This document shows, in pieces, positions 55,418 to 63,729 of a stretch of DNA of 64,000 nt. The notes beneath the pieces are model-generated. The model was given only the letters and a program-made list of their open reading frames with translations, ran no database searches and was not told where the DNA came from. This DNA is from Deltaproteobacteria bacterium (lineage in GTDB: Bacteria > Myxococcota > Myxococcia > Myxococcales > SZAS-1). The translations under genes were made by a program, and so were the position numbers. Within the stretch, counting starts at the first letter, position 1. The number at the start of each line of letters is the position of its first letter. Location: assembly GCA_018266075.1 (NCBI GenBank), contig JAFEBB010000016.1, positions 58,632-122,631 of the forward strand, read 5' to 3'.

Positions 55418-56884
55418 ATGGCGAGCGACGGTCCGGAGAGCCTGCTCAAGAGCGCGCTGGAGAAGGTGGTCTTCTTCGAGTGTCGCATTGACCAGCTCGA
55501 GGCCGACCTCGCCGCCACTTCCGCCGAGCGCGACCGCCTCAAGGCCGAGCTCAGCCAGTTCGCTGCCCGCGAGCTCCACCTCAAGCAGGAGCTCACCGAG
55601 CTGCAGACGCGCTACCTGGGCGCGCGCCGCGAGCTCGAGGAAGAGCAGTCGCGCAACACCACGCTGCGCGCCGAGCGCGAGCGCTGGCTGACGACCATGG
55701 CCGAGGCCACGCGCATCCGCGAGGCCGGTGAAGGTCCGCAGGGCGAGATGGATCTCGCCGGCTTCATCGCCGAGCTGCGCGCGGAAGTCGAAGCGCTGCG
55801 CTCGGGGCAGAAGCTGGAGCGCGCGGTGCTTCCGGTCGCGCCGCCGCAGGACGCGGCGCAGCTCGCGGTGGGCATGGCGCAGGAGGGCCGCATCGGCTTC
55901 ACCGAGCGCGATCGCAAGGAATTGGTGAGGACCGCGCGCTTTGAGACCCGCGCGGAAGAGACCGTGTTCGCGTTCTCGCTGCGCGAGCTCTCGTCGCCGC
56001 ATGGCGATGGTCGCGCGCGCGCCGCCCAGCGCCTGGGTGCGCTCAAGTCGCGCGAGGCCGCCGCCGCGCTCGCCGCTGCACTGAACGCCGAGTCCGACGC
56101 GAGCGTGAAGCCCGCGCTCATCGAGGCCCTGGCCGCCACCGGCGGCGAAGAGGCGCTCCCGCTGCTCTCGCCGCACCTGCGCGATCGCCAGGTTCCCGTT
56201 CGCCTGGCTGCGCTCGAGGCCGCGGTGAAGCTCGGCGGCGCCAGCTGCACCCGCGAGATCGACCGCGCGCTCTCGGATGAGAGCCCGCGCGTGCGTCGCC
56301 GCGCGGCGCTGCTCGCTGGATCGTTTGGCCCGACTGCAGGCGCGCCGCTGCTCGCGCATGCGTCGGCAGATTCCGACGCGTCCGTTCGCCGCGTGGCCGC
56401 GCTCGCGCAGGCTGCGTTTGGCGGTGAGCTCGCACGCAAGGCGCTCCTCGGCGCGGCCGACGACGACGATCTCTCGGTGCGCCGCGCCGCCTGGCAGGCG
56501 CTCTCGCGGCTCTTCACCGAGCCGCTGCTCTCCGTCGCCGACGAGCCCTCGGTTCGCCGCCGCCGCGAGATTCGCCGCCTCGAGGCCACGCCGCTCAAGC
56601 CGCTCACGCTCGCTGAGTCCAAGCCGCTCGAAGCGGTCGCGCAGGCGGCGTTCACACCCGCGCCGGTCGTCGAGGAGGCGGTCGTCGAGCCCGAGCCTGC
56701 ACCGGTCGTCGACGACGCCGCGCTCACCGAGCAGCTGCTGTCCGAGGTGGCGTCGAGCCTGCGCGGTCGGACGCTCGCCGAGCTGAACGCCATCGCTCCC
56801 GAGGCGGCGGTGGCCCGCGCGGCCGCCACGCTGCTCGGCGAAGGTCGGCTGGTGCGGCGCAACCAGAGGTTCTTCCTGGCGTGA
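55418..56884 (+). CDS. HEAT-repeat protein with N-terminal coiled coil
   Basis: A 488-residue soluble protein. Residues about 5-105 are a charged coiled coil (ECRIDQLEADLAATSAERDRL). Residues about 195-355 are four or five HEAT repeats with the RxxAAxxLG pattern (RAAQRLGALKSREAAAALAAAL, VRLAALEAAVKLGG, VRRRAALLAGSFG). An acidic/Pro-rich link with VVEEAVVEPEPAPVV follows, then a C-terminal winged-helix-like end (LLGEGRLVRRNQRFFLA). It is probably a scaffold. A start at 55382 would run through the operator and is less likely. Confidence 0.82.
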   Translation: MASDGPESLLKSALEKVVFFECRIDQLEADLAATSAERDRLKAELSQFAARELHLKQELTELQTRYLGARRELEEEQSRNTTLRAERERWLTTMAEATRIREAGEGPQGEMDLAGFIAELRAEVEALRSGQKLERAVLPVAPPQDAAQLAVGMAQEGRIGFTERDRKELVRTARFETRAEETVFAFSLRELSSPHGDGRARAAQRLGALKSREAAAALAAALNAESDASVKPALIEALAATGGEEALPLLSPHLRDRQVPVRLAALEAAVKLGGASCTREIDRALSDESPRVRRRAALLAGSFGPTAGAPLLAHASADSDASVRRVAALAQAAFGGELARKALLGAADDDDLSVRRAAWQALSRLFTEPLLSVADEPSVRRRREIRRLEATPLKPLTLAESKPLEAVAQAAFTPAPVVEEAVVEPEPAPVVDDAALTEQLLSEVASSLRGRTLAELNAIAPEAAVARAAATLLGEGRLVRRNQRFFLA

Positions 56885-56957
56885 CCATTCCGAGCTCCCA
56901 CGTTCCGCGCGATGATGCGCGCCTCGCTCCGGGCAGCCGGCCGTCTCGAGGTGCCCC

Positions 56958-57929
56958 GTGAGCGCAGGAGCCGAGGCGAACATGGAGCCCTTCGTCTACA
57001 CCCCCAAGCGCGCCGCGCAGATCCTGGGCATCACCCAGGCCCAGCTCCAGCGCGAGGCCAAGCAGGCCGAGCTCACGCCGCAGCAGGTCCAGAAGCTGCG
57101 CGAGAAGCTGGGCAAGAGCCCCCACGACTTCGGCGGCTGCCGGCGTCAGCTCTTCTTGAACTTCAAGGGCGGCACGGGCAAGACCTCGCTGTCGACGAGC
57201 TACGCGTTCCGCTTGGCGGAGATGGGCTACGGCGTGCTGCTGGTGGATCTCGACTCGCAGGGCCACGCCACCAAGTGCCTGGGCCTCGAGGGCGAGAACC
57301 TCGACAAGACCCTCCTGCCCGTCTTCACCAAGAAGCTGCGCATCACCGACGTGATCATGCCCACCGGCGTGCCTCTCTTGGACCTGGTGCCGTCGAACCT
57401 GAGCATGAGCACCGTCGATCTCACGCTCATGCCCATGGCGGGCCGAGAGCTGAAGCTGCGCACCGCGCTGAAGGAGGTCGAGGACCGCTACGACTTCATC
57501 GTCCTCGACGCGCCGCCGTCGTTCGGCTTGCTCAACCTGAACGCGCTCATGGCCACCGACGACTTGTTCGTGCCGGTGCTCGCCGACTTCCTCTCCTTCC
57601 ACGGGCTGAAGCTGCTCTTCGAGACCGTGCAGGGCCTTCAGGAAGACCTGGATCTGCAGCTCGCCAACGTCTTCATCGTGGTGAACGCATTTAACCAAAC
57701 CTTTAAGATCGCTCGCGAGGCGCTCGAGGCGCTCAAGCAGCACTACCCCGAGTACCTGCTCAAGACGGTGGTGCGGCAGTGCACCAAGTTCGCCCAGGCC
57801 TCCAGCGAGGGGAAGCCGGTCTTCGCCTTCGACCCGGAGTGCAAGGGCGCCACCGACATCCAGGCGGTCATCGACGAGGCCATGGGCCGCGTGGCGGAGT
57901 CGGTGCAGTCGCGCCGCGCAGGTTCTTAA
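56958..57929 (+). CDS. ParA-family ATPase with N-terminal MerR-like helix-turn-helix
   Basis: A 323-residue ATPase. Two starts are possible: GTG 56958 or ATG 56982 (MEPFVYTPKRAAQ). Residues about 15-55 resemble a MerR-type helix-turn-helix (KRAAQILGITQAQLQREAKQ). The deviant Walker A FKGGTGKTS, VLLVDLDSQGHATKCLG (Walker A') and FIVLDAPPS (Walker B) are intact. Such proteins position chromosomes, plasmids or protein clusters. No parB follows; instead a coiled-coil gene is 49 bases downstream with a direct repeat between. A cargo-positioning role like that of orphan ParA proteins is therefore an option. Confidence 0.88.
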   Translation: MSAGAEANMEPFVYTPKRAAQILGITQAQLQREAKQAELTPQQVQKLREKLGKSPHDFGGCRRQLFLNFKGGTGKTSLSTSYAFRLAEMGYGVLLVDLDSQGHATKCLGLEGENLDKTLLPVFTKKLRITDVIMPTGVPLLDLVPSNLSMSTVDLTLMPMAGRELKLRTALKEVEDRYDFIVLDAPPSFGLLNLNALMATDDLFVPVLADFLSFHGLKLLFETVQGLQEDLDLQLANVFIVVNAFNQTFKIAREALEALKQHYPEYLLKTVVRQCTKFAQASSEGKPVFAFDPECKGATDIQAVIDEAMGRVAESVQSRRAGS

Positions 57930-57956
57930 CCAGAATTTGATGTAACCAGAATTTGA
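57927..57956. repeat. two direct repeats TAACCAGAATTTGA
   Basis: The 14-base unit occurs at 57927-57940 and 57943-57956, a period of 16. The first copy begins with the stop codon of the ParA-like gene. It is strikingly AT-rich for this genome and sits just before the ribosome site of the coiled-coil gene. Confidence 0.75.
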
Positions 57957-57978
57957 AGCTCGAGAGGGAGGGTTTCCA

Positions 57979-59133
57979 GTGAAGCGCGCATTCGACGAGA
58001 ACGTCTCCAAGTCCAAGCCCAAGCTGCGGCTGGGCAAGGCCCTCGCGGGCGTGGTGGAGGCCGAGCCGGGCGAGCCGGTGGCGCTCACGCCGCCGCCCCC
58101 GCGCGCCACATTCGATGGCCTGCACGCCATCGCCGAGCGCGTGGCCAGCGAGTCCGTCCACGCCAACGAGCTCCACTTCGACGCCGCGCCCGTGGCGGAG
58201 ATGAAGCCCGTCGCGCCCGTGGCCGTGGTCGAGGCACCCGTCGTCGCTGCGCCTGCGCCCGTCGTCGAGGCTCGCGCGGAGCCGGTCGCGCCGCCCGTCG
58301 TCGAGGAGCCCGTGCCGCCCAAGCCGGCCAAGGCGATCCACGTCGAGCCGCCCAAGGCCATTCACGTCGAGCCGCCGAAGGCCGAGGCCGTCGAGCCGCC
58401 CAAGGCCAAACGCGCGCCGGTGCAGCAGGCGATTCCCGTGGCCGCGCCGAAGGTGGAGAGCGCCGCCGAGCGCCGCGAAAAGCTCAAGGAGCGGCTCAAG
58501 CGCGCCACCGCGCCGGTGTCCGTGCGCGATCCGGCGCCCGCCAGCGCCGCCGAGGCCGAGGCCGCCGCGCTGTCGATGATTGGCCAGCTCCAGCACGCGC
58601 TGGAGCGCGCCGAGGCCGAGAACGACGCGCTGAAGAAGGACCTCGAGACCGCCCGCGCCCAGCTTTCGCGCGCCGCCGCCGAGGCCCGCGAGCGCACCGA
58701 CGAGGCCCAGTCCCTCGCCGCCGAGGCCGGCAGCCGCAGCAAGCTCCTCGAGGAGCTCACGGGCGAGCTGGCCGCGCTCGAGGCCGAGCGCGACGACGCC
58801 CTGGCCCAGCTCTCCGGCGCCCGCGCCGAGGCCGAGAACCAGCAGAAGCGCGGCCTGGAGCTGGAGTCGCAGCTGCGCGCCAAGGAGAACGAGCTGCTCG
58901 AGGCCATCGCCGAGGAAGAGCGCATCGCCGCCGACCTCGACGCCCGCAGCGACGAGGTGCGCACCCTGCGCGGCCTGGCCGCCTCGCTCACCGCCGAGCG
59001 CGACTCCCTCTTGCAGAACGTGGCCTCGCTCACCCGCGAGCGCGAAGAGCTCACCGACGCGCGCAAGGCGCTGGAGAGCGTGCACCGCGCGCTCGCCGAC
59101 GCGCGCACCCGCGTGCAGCCCGTTCGCCGTTAA
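57979..59133 (+). CDS. coiled-coil protein with Pro/Ala-rich N-terminal half
   Basis: A 384-residue protein starting at GTG 57979 with GGGAGGG about ten bases upstream. Residues 1-25 are basic. Residues about 30-150 are Pro/Ala/Val/Glu-rich with repeated VEPPKA and IHVEPPKA units. Residues about 155-375 are one long coiled coil (EKLKERLKRA, ALERAEAENDALKKDL, ARAQLSRAAAEARERTDEAQ). It is probably the partner or cargo-linker of the ParA-like ATPase upstream. The stop overlaps the convergent DHFR-like gene stop in the sequence TTAA. Confidence 0.82.
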   Translation: MKRAFDENVSKSKPKLRLGKALAGVVEAEPGEPVALTPPPPRATFDGLHAIAERVASESVHANELHFDAAPVAEMKPVAPVAVVEAPVVAAPAPVVEARAEPVAPPVVEEPVPPKPAKAIHVEPPKAIHVEPPKAEAVEPPKAKRAPVQQAIPVAAPKVESAAERREKLKERLKRATAPVSVRDPAPASAAEAEAAALSMIGQLQHALERAEAENDALKKDLETARAQLSRAAAEARERTDEAQSLAAEAGSRSKLLEELTGELAALEAERDDALAQLSGARAEAENQQKRGLELESQLRAKENELLEAIAEEERIAADLDARSDEVRTLRGLAASLTAERDSLLQNVASLTREREELTDARKALESVHRALADARTRVQPVRR

Positions 59134-59666
59134 CCGTTCGGTTTCACTTTCCGAAGCGGCCGGTAGCGCAGCTGCACCAGGCCGCTCGGAAAGCTCTGGC
59201 TCGACACCAGCTCCATCGCCACGTCCGGCCCGGTTTCGCCGAAGAGCGGCACGCCCTCGCCCAGCAGCACCGGGATCAGCGAGAGCGTGAGCGAGTCGAG
59301 CAGGCCCGCTTGCAGGAACAGGCGGATCACCGCGCCGCCGTCGACGTACGCGCGCTTCACGCCCTCGCGCGCGAGCTTCGCCACCAGCTCCTCCGGCGGG
59401 CCTGCGAAGAACCCCTCCCCGTGCCGTGACGTCGCCGGTCGATGGGTGAGCACCACGCAGCGCTTGCCCGTGTACGGCCAGGCGTCGAAGCCGAGCGCGG
59501 TCTCGTAGGTCTTGCGGCCCATCACCAGGGCGTCGACGTCCGCGTAGAACGCGCCGAAGCCGTAGTCCTCACCCGGCCGCTCCACGATCTTCAGCCAGTC
59601 GATCGCGCCATTCGCGCGCGCGATGAAGCCGTCGATCGAGATCGCGATGAACGCGCAGCACTCCAT
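59130..59666 (-). CDS. dihydrofolate-reductase-like (RibD C-terminal) protein
   Basis: A 178-residue protein starting MECCAFIAISIDGFIAR at 59666 with GGAGGG upstream. AISIDGFIARANGAIDWL, LVMGRKTYETALGF and YVDGGAVIRLFLQAGLLD are the NADPH-binding and fold signatures of the RibD_C/DHFR-like family. These reductases act on pteridine- or pyrimidine-like substrates, but many have no known substrate. Longer forms to 59849 are rejected. It shares its last four bases with the stop of the convergent coiled-coil gene. Confidence 0.88.
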   Translation of the reverse strand: MECCAFIAISIDGFIARANGAIDWLKIVERPGEDYGFGAFYADVDALVMGRKTYETALGFDAWPYTGKRCVVLTHRPATSRHGEGFFAGPPEELVAKLAREGVKRAYVDGGAVIRLFLQAGLLDSLTLSLIPVLLGEGVPLFGETGPDVAMELVSSQSFPSGLVQLRYRPLRKVKPNG

Positions 59667-59923
59667 GCGCCGACCCTCCACGAGATTAACCAAAAGGTTC
59701 ATATCGCATTTTGGCCGATGTCGATCCCGCACATTGCAGATCTGAAAGGTCGATCGCCCGGGTTTCGGCAGGAAGTTCCGCGGTTTTTCGGGTCTAGCGC
59801 AAACGGCCTTGACGCTCGGTGTCTCAACTCCACACGCGTCGCTACGCAACGGTTGATCGCGAATTCATCGCCGCGGCGCGGCGGGGATCAATCTTGCGAG
59901 CACTGGTACGATTGAACCACTCC

Positions 59924-62900
59924 ATGTCCTCCGCGCCGAACCTCCCGCCGCTCGACGAGTCCTGGGCTCCGCCCAGCGAGTTCCACGAGTACCGGCTCTC
60001 GAAGGCGCTCGGCCGCGGGCGCACCGGGCGCGTGTACCTGGCGCACGACACGCTGCTCGAGCGCGCGGTGGCGGTGAAGTTCATCCCCGCGGGCTCGCCC
60101 GACGCGATGGAGCGGCTGCTCAACGAGGCCCGCGCCGCCGCGCGCCTGCAGCACCCGAACGTGGTGACGCTCTATCGCGTAGGCCAGCTCGACGACTACG
60201 CGTACATCGTCACGGAGTACACCCGCGGCACCTCGCTGGATCGCCTGCCCAAGCCGCAGCCCTCGGAGCGGGTGCACCAGATCGCGATCGACCTCGCGCG
60301 GGGGCTCGCCGCCTCACACCGCGCGGGCGTGCTGCACCGCGATCTCAAGCCCGGCAACGCGGTGATGGCCGAGGACGGCACGGCCAAGCTGCTCGACTTC
60401 GGCCTCGCCAAGCTGGTGGAGCAGGCCAACCCGGCCCGCCCGCCCACGCCGGCGCCCATCGCGCGCCCGTCCACGCTCGAGCTCGCCTCGCTGACGTCGG
60501 TGTCGCGCGGCGATCTGGTGGGCACGCCGTACTACATGCCGCCCGAGGCGTGGCGCGGCGAGGAGCACACCGCGCGCAGCGATCTCTACTCGCTGGGCGC
60601 GCTGCTCTACGAGCTCTGCTCGGGCCGGGCGCCGTTCCGCCACGTGATGCTGCACGAGCTCCCGGACGTGGTGCAGACGCAGTCGCCGCCGCCGCTCGCG
60701 GAGCTCGCGCCCGGCATCGACTCCATGTTCGCCGCGGCCATCGAGCGCTGCCTCGAGCCAGATCCGCTGGAGCGCTTTCCCAACGCCGAGGCGCTCCTCG
60801 ACGTGCTCGAGGCCGCGGCCACGCCTGCGGCGATCGACGTGCCCGAGGGCAACCCGTACCGCGGGCTGCGTCCGTTCGAGCCGGAGCACCGGGTCTTCTT
60901 CTTTGGCCGCTCGCGCGACCTGCGCGAGATCCGCGACCGCCTGCGCGGCGAGCCGTTCGTGCTGCTCGCGGGCGACTCGGGCGTGGGCAAGAGCTCGCTG
61001 GCCGCGGCCGGCCTGCTCCCGGAGATCGAGGCGGGCGCGCTGGGCACGGAGCGCACCTGGCGGGCCGCGCGGCTGGTGCCGGGCCGCTCGCCGCTCGCCG
61101 CCCTCGCCGACGCCACCGCGCACGCGCTGGGGTTGGACTCGGTGGAGCTGGAGAGCGCGCTCCGCCATGAGCCGGAGGGCTTCGCGCGAAGGCTGCGCGC
61201 GCGCCTGCGCAGCGAGCGCGGCCTGGTGATCTACATCGACCAGCTCGAGGAGCTCGTCACCCTCGCCGAGCCGGGTGATGCGGCGAAGTTCGCGCTGGCC
61301 ATCGCGAGCCTCGCGGGCGGCGCGCCGGGCCTCAAGCTCCTGGCCACGAGCCGGAGCGACTTCCTCACCCGCCTGGCTGCCCTGCCCCGCATTGGCCCGC
61401 CGCTGGCGCGCGCCATTCACCTGGTGCGCCCGCTGGATCCCGAGGATCTGCGCGAGGCGGTGACGGGCCCCGCGCGCGTGAAGGGCGTGCGCTTCGAGAG
61501 CGACGCGCTCATCGACGAGCTGGTTCGCTCCGCAGGCGCCGCCGGTGGCGGGCTGCCGCTCCTGCAGTTCGCGCTCGCCGAGCTCTGGGAGCGCCGCGAC
61601 GAGGCCAAGCAGCAAATCACCGCGTCGGCGCTCACGGCGCTGGGCGGGGTGGCCGGCGCGCTCGCCCTGCACGCCGACGAGGTCATCGACGCGCTGCTGC
61701 CGGATCAGCGCAAAGCCGCGCGCTCGTTGCTCCTGCGCCTGGTGACCGACGACGGCACCCGAGCCCGCCGCACCGGCGACGAGCTCACCGGCCGCGACGA
61801 CCGGCACCGCGCCGCGCTCGAGGCGCTGGTGCGCGGGCGCCTGCTGGTGGCCCGCGACTCCGAAGCGGGCACCACCTACGAGGTCGCGCACGAGGCGCTC
61901 CTCGTGGGCTGGAGCCGGCTCGCCAGGTGGATCGCCGAGGATGCCGAGCACCGCAGCGTGCGCCGCCGCCTGGAGGCCGCCGCGCTGGAGTGGGAGCGCC
62001 TGGGGATGCACCCCGAGGCGCTCTGGGGCCCGCAGGCCGTGGCCGAGGCGCTCGCGCTCGATCACGATTCGCTGCCGGAGCGCGAGCGCAACTTCCTCCA
62101 CGAGTCGCAGCGCGGGCTGGCGCGGCGCCGCCGTTTGCAGATCGCGGTGGCGGGCTGCGTGGGCCTGCTGGTGCTCGCCGCGGGCGGCGTCGTCGAGCTC
62201 CGCGCGCGGCTGGACCGCAAAAAGCGCGTCGACGCCGAGCTGCAGCTCGCTGCCGCGGCCCTCGCCAAGGCCGACGCCGACATCGCCCAGGAGAACGCGG
62301 CGCGCGCCGAAGCCTTCGCCGATTTTGATCACGCCCGTGGCGACGACGGCGAGAAGGCGTGGGCCCGCACCCTGAGCGAGCGACACCTCGCTGACTCCGC
62401 GCTCGCCGAGGCGGGCGAACACCTGGAGCGCGCAGGTGCGCTCGGCGCCGATCGCGCCGACGTCAACGCGGCGCTCTGCGAGTACATGCTCCGCCGCGCC
62501 ATCCGTGCCGAGCAGCAGGGCCGCGAGGACCTGCGCGACCTCTTCGCCCAGCGCCTCGCCGGCCTCGACACCGACGGCCACTTCCTCAAGCTCTTCCAAA
62601 CGCCGTCGGTGCTCACCGTTTCCGCCGAGGGCAGCGCCCACATCCGCATCGCGCGGTACGAGCCCGGCACCGACGATCGCCTGGTGGAGAAGCCGCTCCC
62701 GCTGGGGATCACGCCGGGGCGGCCGCTCGAGCTGCCACCCGGGTCCTACGTGCTCGTGCGCGAGGGCCCCCGCCCCACCCGGCTGCCGGTGCTCCTGGAG
62801 CGCGGCGTGCATCGGGAAGTCGAGCTGCCGGAAGCGCCGGAGACGCCGTCGGGGTTCGTGTACGTGCCAGCGGGCCGCTTCCAGTTCGGCACCGCCGGCG

Positions 62901-63661
62901 ACGAGAACGTGCGCCAACTCATGGAGACCGTGCCCGCCCACGAGGTGCTCTCGCCCGCGTTCTTCATCGGTCGCACCGAGGTCACCTGGCGCGACTACCT
63001 CGCCTACCTCGACGACCTCTCCGGCCCGGAGCGGCTCGCGCGAATGCCCCACCTGGCCGCGAGCAATGCGGGCGCCGCGTTCGGCGTGCGCAAGGTCGAC
63101 GGCACCTGGGAGCTCACCCTCCAGCCGGGCACGGTGGTGATGCACGCGCGCGCCGGCGAGCTCCTCCACTACCCGGGCCGCAAGCTGCGCGCGGACGTGG
63201 ATTGGCTCAACCTCCCGGCCGTGGGCGTCTCCTACGACGACGCCGAGGCCTTCGCCGCCTGGCTGTCGCGCACCAACCGCGTTCCCGGCGCGCACGTGTG
63301 CACCGAGCAGGAGTGGGAGCGCGCGGCGCGAGGCGCTGATCTGCGCGAGTTCTCCGAGGGCCCGCGCCTCGGGCCCGATGATGCCAACTACGACGTCACC
63401 TATGGACGCGATCCGCAGGGTGTCGGTCCCGATGAGGCAGGCGCCCACCCGGTATCCATGAGTCCATTTGGTGTGATGGATCTCACGGGTAACGTATGGG
63501 AATGGACCCGATCCGTCCTGGAACCGGGCAAGGTGCTCCTCCGCGGAGGAAGCTACTTTCACGACGTGACCACTTGTCGGGCAACCAATCGCAACCCTGT
63601 GGATCATGCATACCGAAACATGACCGTCGGTATGCGATTGTGTTCAAGTTCCCCAAGGTGA
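59924..63661 (+). CDS. Ser/Thr kinase fused to nSTAND ATPase and FGE-sulfatase-like domain
   Basis: A 1,245-residue protein; ATG 59924 (MSSAPNLPPL) is chosen, since the frame further up is atypical. The kinase spans about 25-295 with GRGRTGRVYL, VAVKFI, HRDLKPGN and LDFGLAK. Residues about 310-640 are an nSTAND module: NPYRGLRPFEPE, FGRSRDL, Walker A AGDSGVGKSSL at about 347 and a Walker B YIDQLEEL. A transmembrane helix lies at about 740-760 (IAVAGCVGLLVLAAGGVVEL). The C-terminal 270 residues are FGE/SUMF1-like (PAGRFQFGT, TEVTWRDYL, GNVWEWTRS, RGGSYFHD), but only one of the two redox Cys aligned in true FGE is present, so it is probably a binding domain outside the membrane. Confidence 0.9.
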   Translation: MSSAPNLPPLDESWAPPSEFHEYRLSKALGRGRTGRVYLAHDTLLERAVAVKFIPAGSPDAMERLLNEARAAARLQHPNVVTLYRVGQLDDYAYIVTEYTRGTSLDRLPKPQPSERVHQIAIDLARGLAASHRAGVLHRDLKPGNAVMAEDGTAKLLDFGLAKLVEQANPARPPTPAPIARPSTLELASLTSVSRGDLVGTPYYMPPEAWRGEEHTARSDLYSLGALLYELCSGRAPFRHVMLHELPDVVQTQSPPPLAELAPGIDSMFAAAIERCLEPDPLERFPNAEALLDVLEAAATPAAIDVPEGNPYRGLRPFEPEHRVFFFGRSRDLREIRDRLRGEPFVLLAGDSGVGKSSLAAAGLLPEIEAGALGTERTWRAARLVPGRSPLAALADATAHALGLDSVELESALRHEPEGFARRLRARLRSERGLVIYIDQLEELVTLAEPGDAAKFALAIASLAGGAPGLKLLATSRSDFLTRLAALPRIGPPLARAIHLVRPLDPEDLREAVTGPARVKGVRFESDALIDELVRSAGAAGGGLPLLQFALAELWERRDEAKQQITASALTALGGVAGALALHADEVIDALLPDQRKAARSLLLRLVTDDGTRARRTGDELTGRDDRHRAALEALVRGRLLVARDSEAGTTYEVAHEALLVGWSRLARWIAEDAEHRSVRRRLEAAALEWERLGMHPEALWGPQAVAEALALDHDSLPERERNFLHESQRGLARRRRLQIAVAGCVGLLVLAAGGVVELRARLDRKKRVDAELQLAAAALAKADADIAQENAARAEAFADFDHARGDDGEKAWARTLSERHLADSALAEAGEHLERAGALGADRADVNAALCEYMLRRAIRAEQQGREDLRDLFAQRLAGLDTDGHFLKLFQTPSVLTVSAEGSAHIRIARYEPGTDDRLVEKPLPLGITPGRPLELPPGSYVLVREGPRPTRLPVLLERGVHREVELPEAPETPSGFVYVPAGRFQFGTAGDENVRQLMETVPAHEVLSPAFFIGRTEVTWRDYLAYLDDLSGPERLARMPHLAASNAGAAFGVRKVDGTWELTLQPGTVVMHARAGELLHYPGRKLRADVDWLNLPAVGVSYDDAEAFAAWLSRTNRVPGAHVCTEQEWERAARGADLREFSEGPRLGPDDANYDVTYGRDPQGVGPDEAGAHPVSMSPFGVMDLTGNVWEWTRSVLEPGKVLLRGGSYFHDVTTCRATNRNPVDHAYRNMTVGMRLCSSSPR

Positions 63662-63729
63662 TCTCAGTATTTATTTTTGTTTAGCATGGTGGTGGGCGCG
63701 ATTGCGGGCGCGCTCGACGGAGTGGATCC

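Noticed and set aside
59130..59150. Short inverted repeat AACCG-TT-CGGTT as a terminator
   Set aside because: Only five pairs with a 2-base centre and no T-run on either strand.
60314..63607. A 1,097-codon minus-strand frame opposite the kinase-nSTAND-FGE gene
   Set aside because: Antisense shadow; the plus strand carries intact kinase and Walker motifs.
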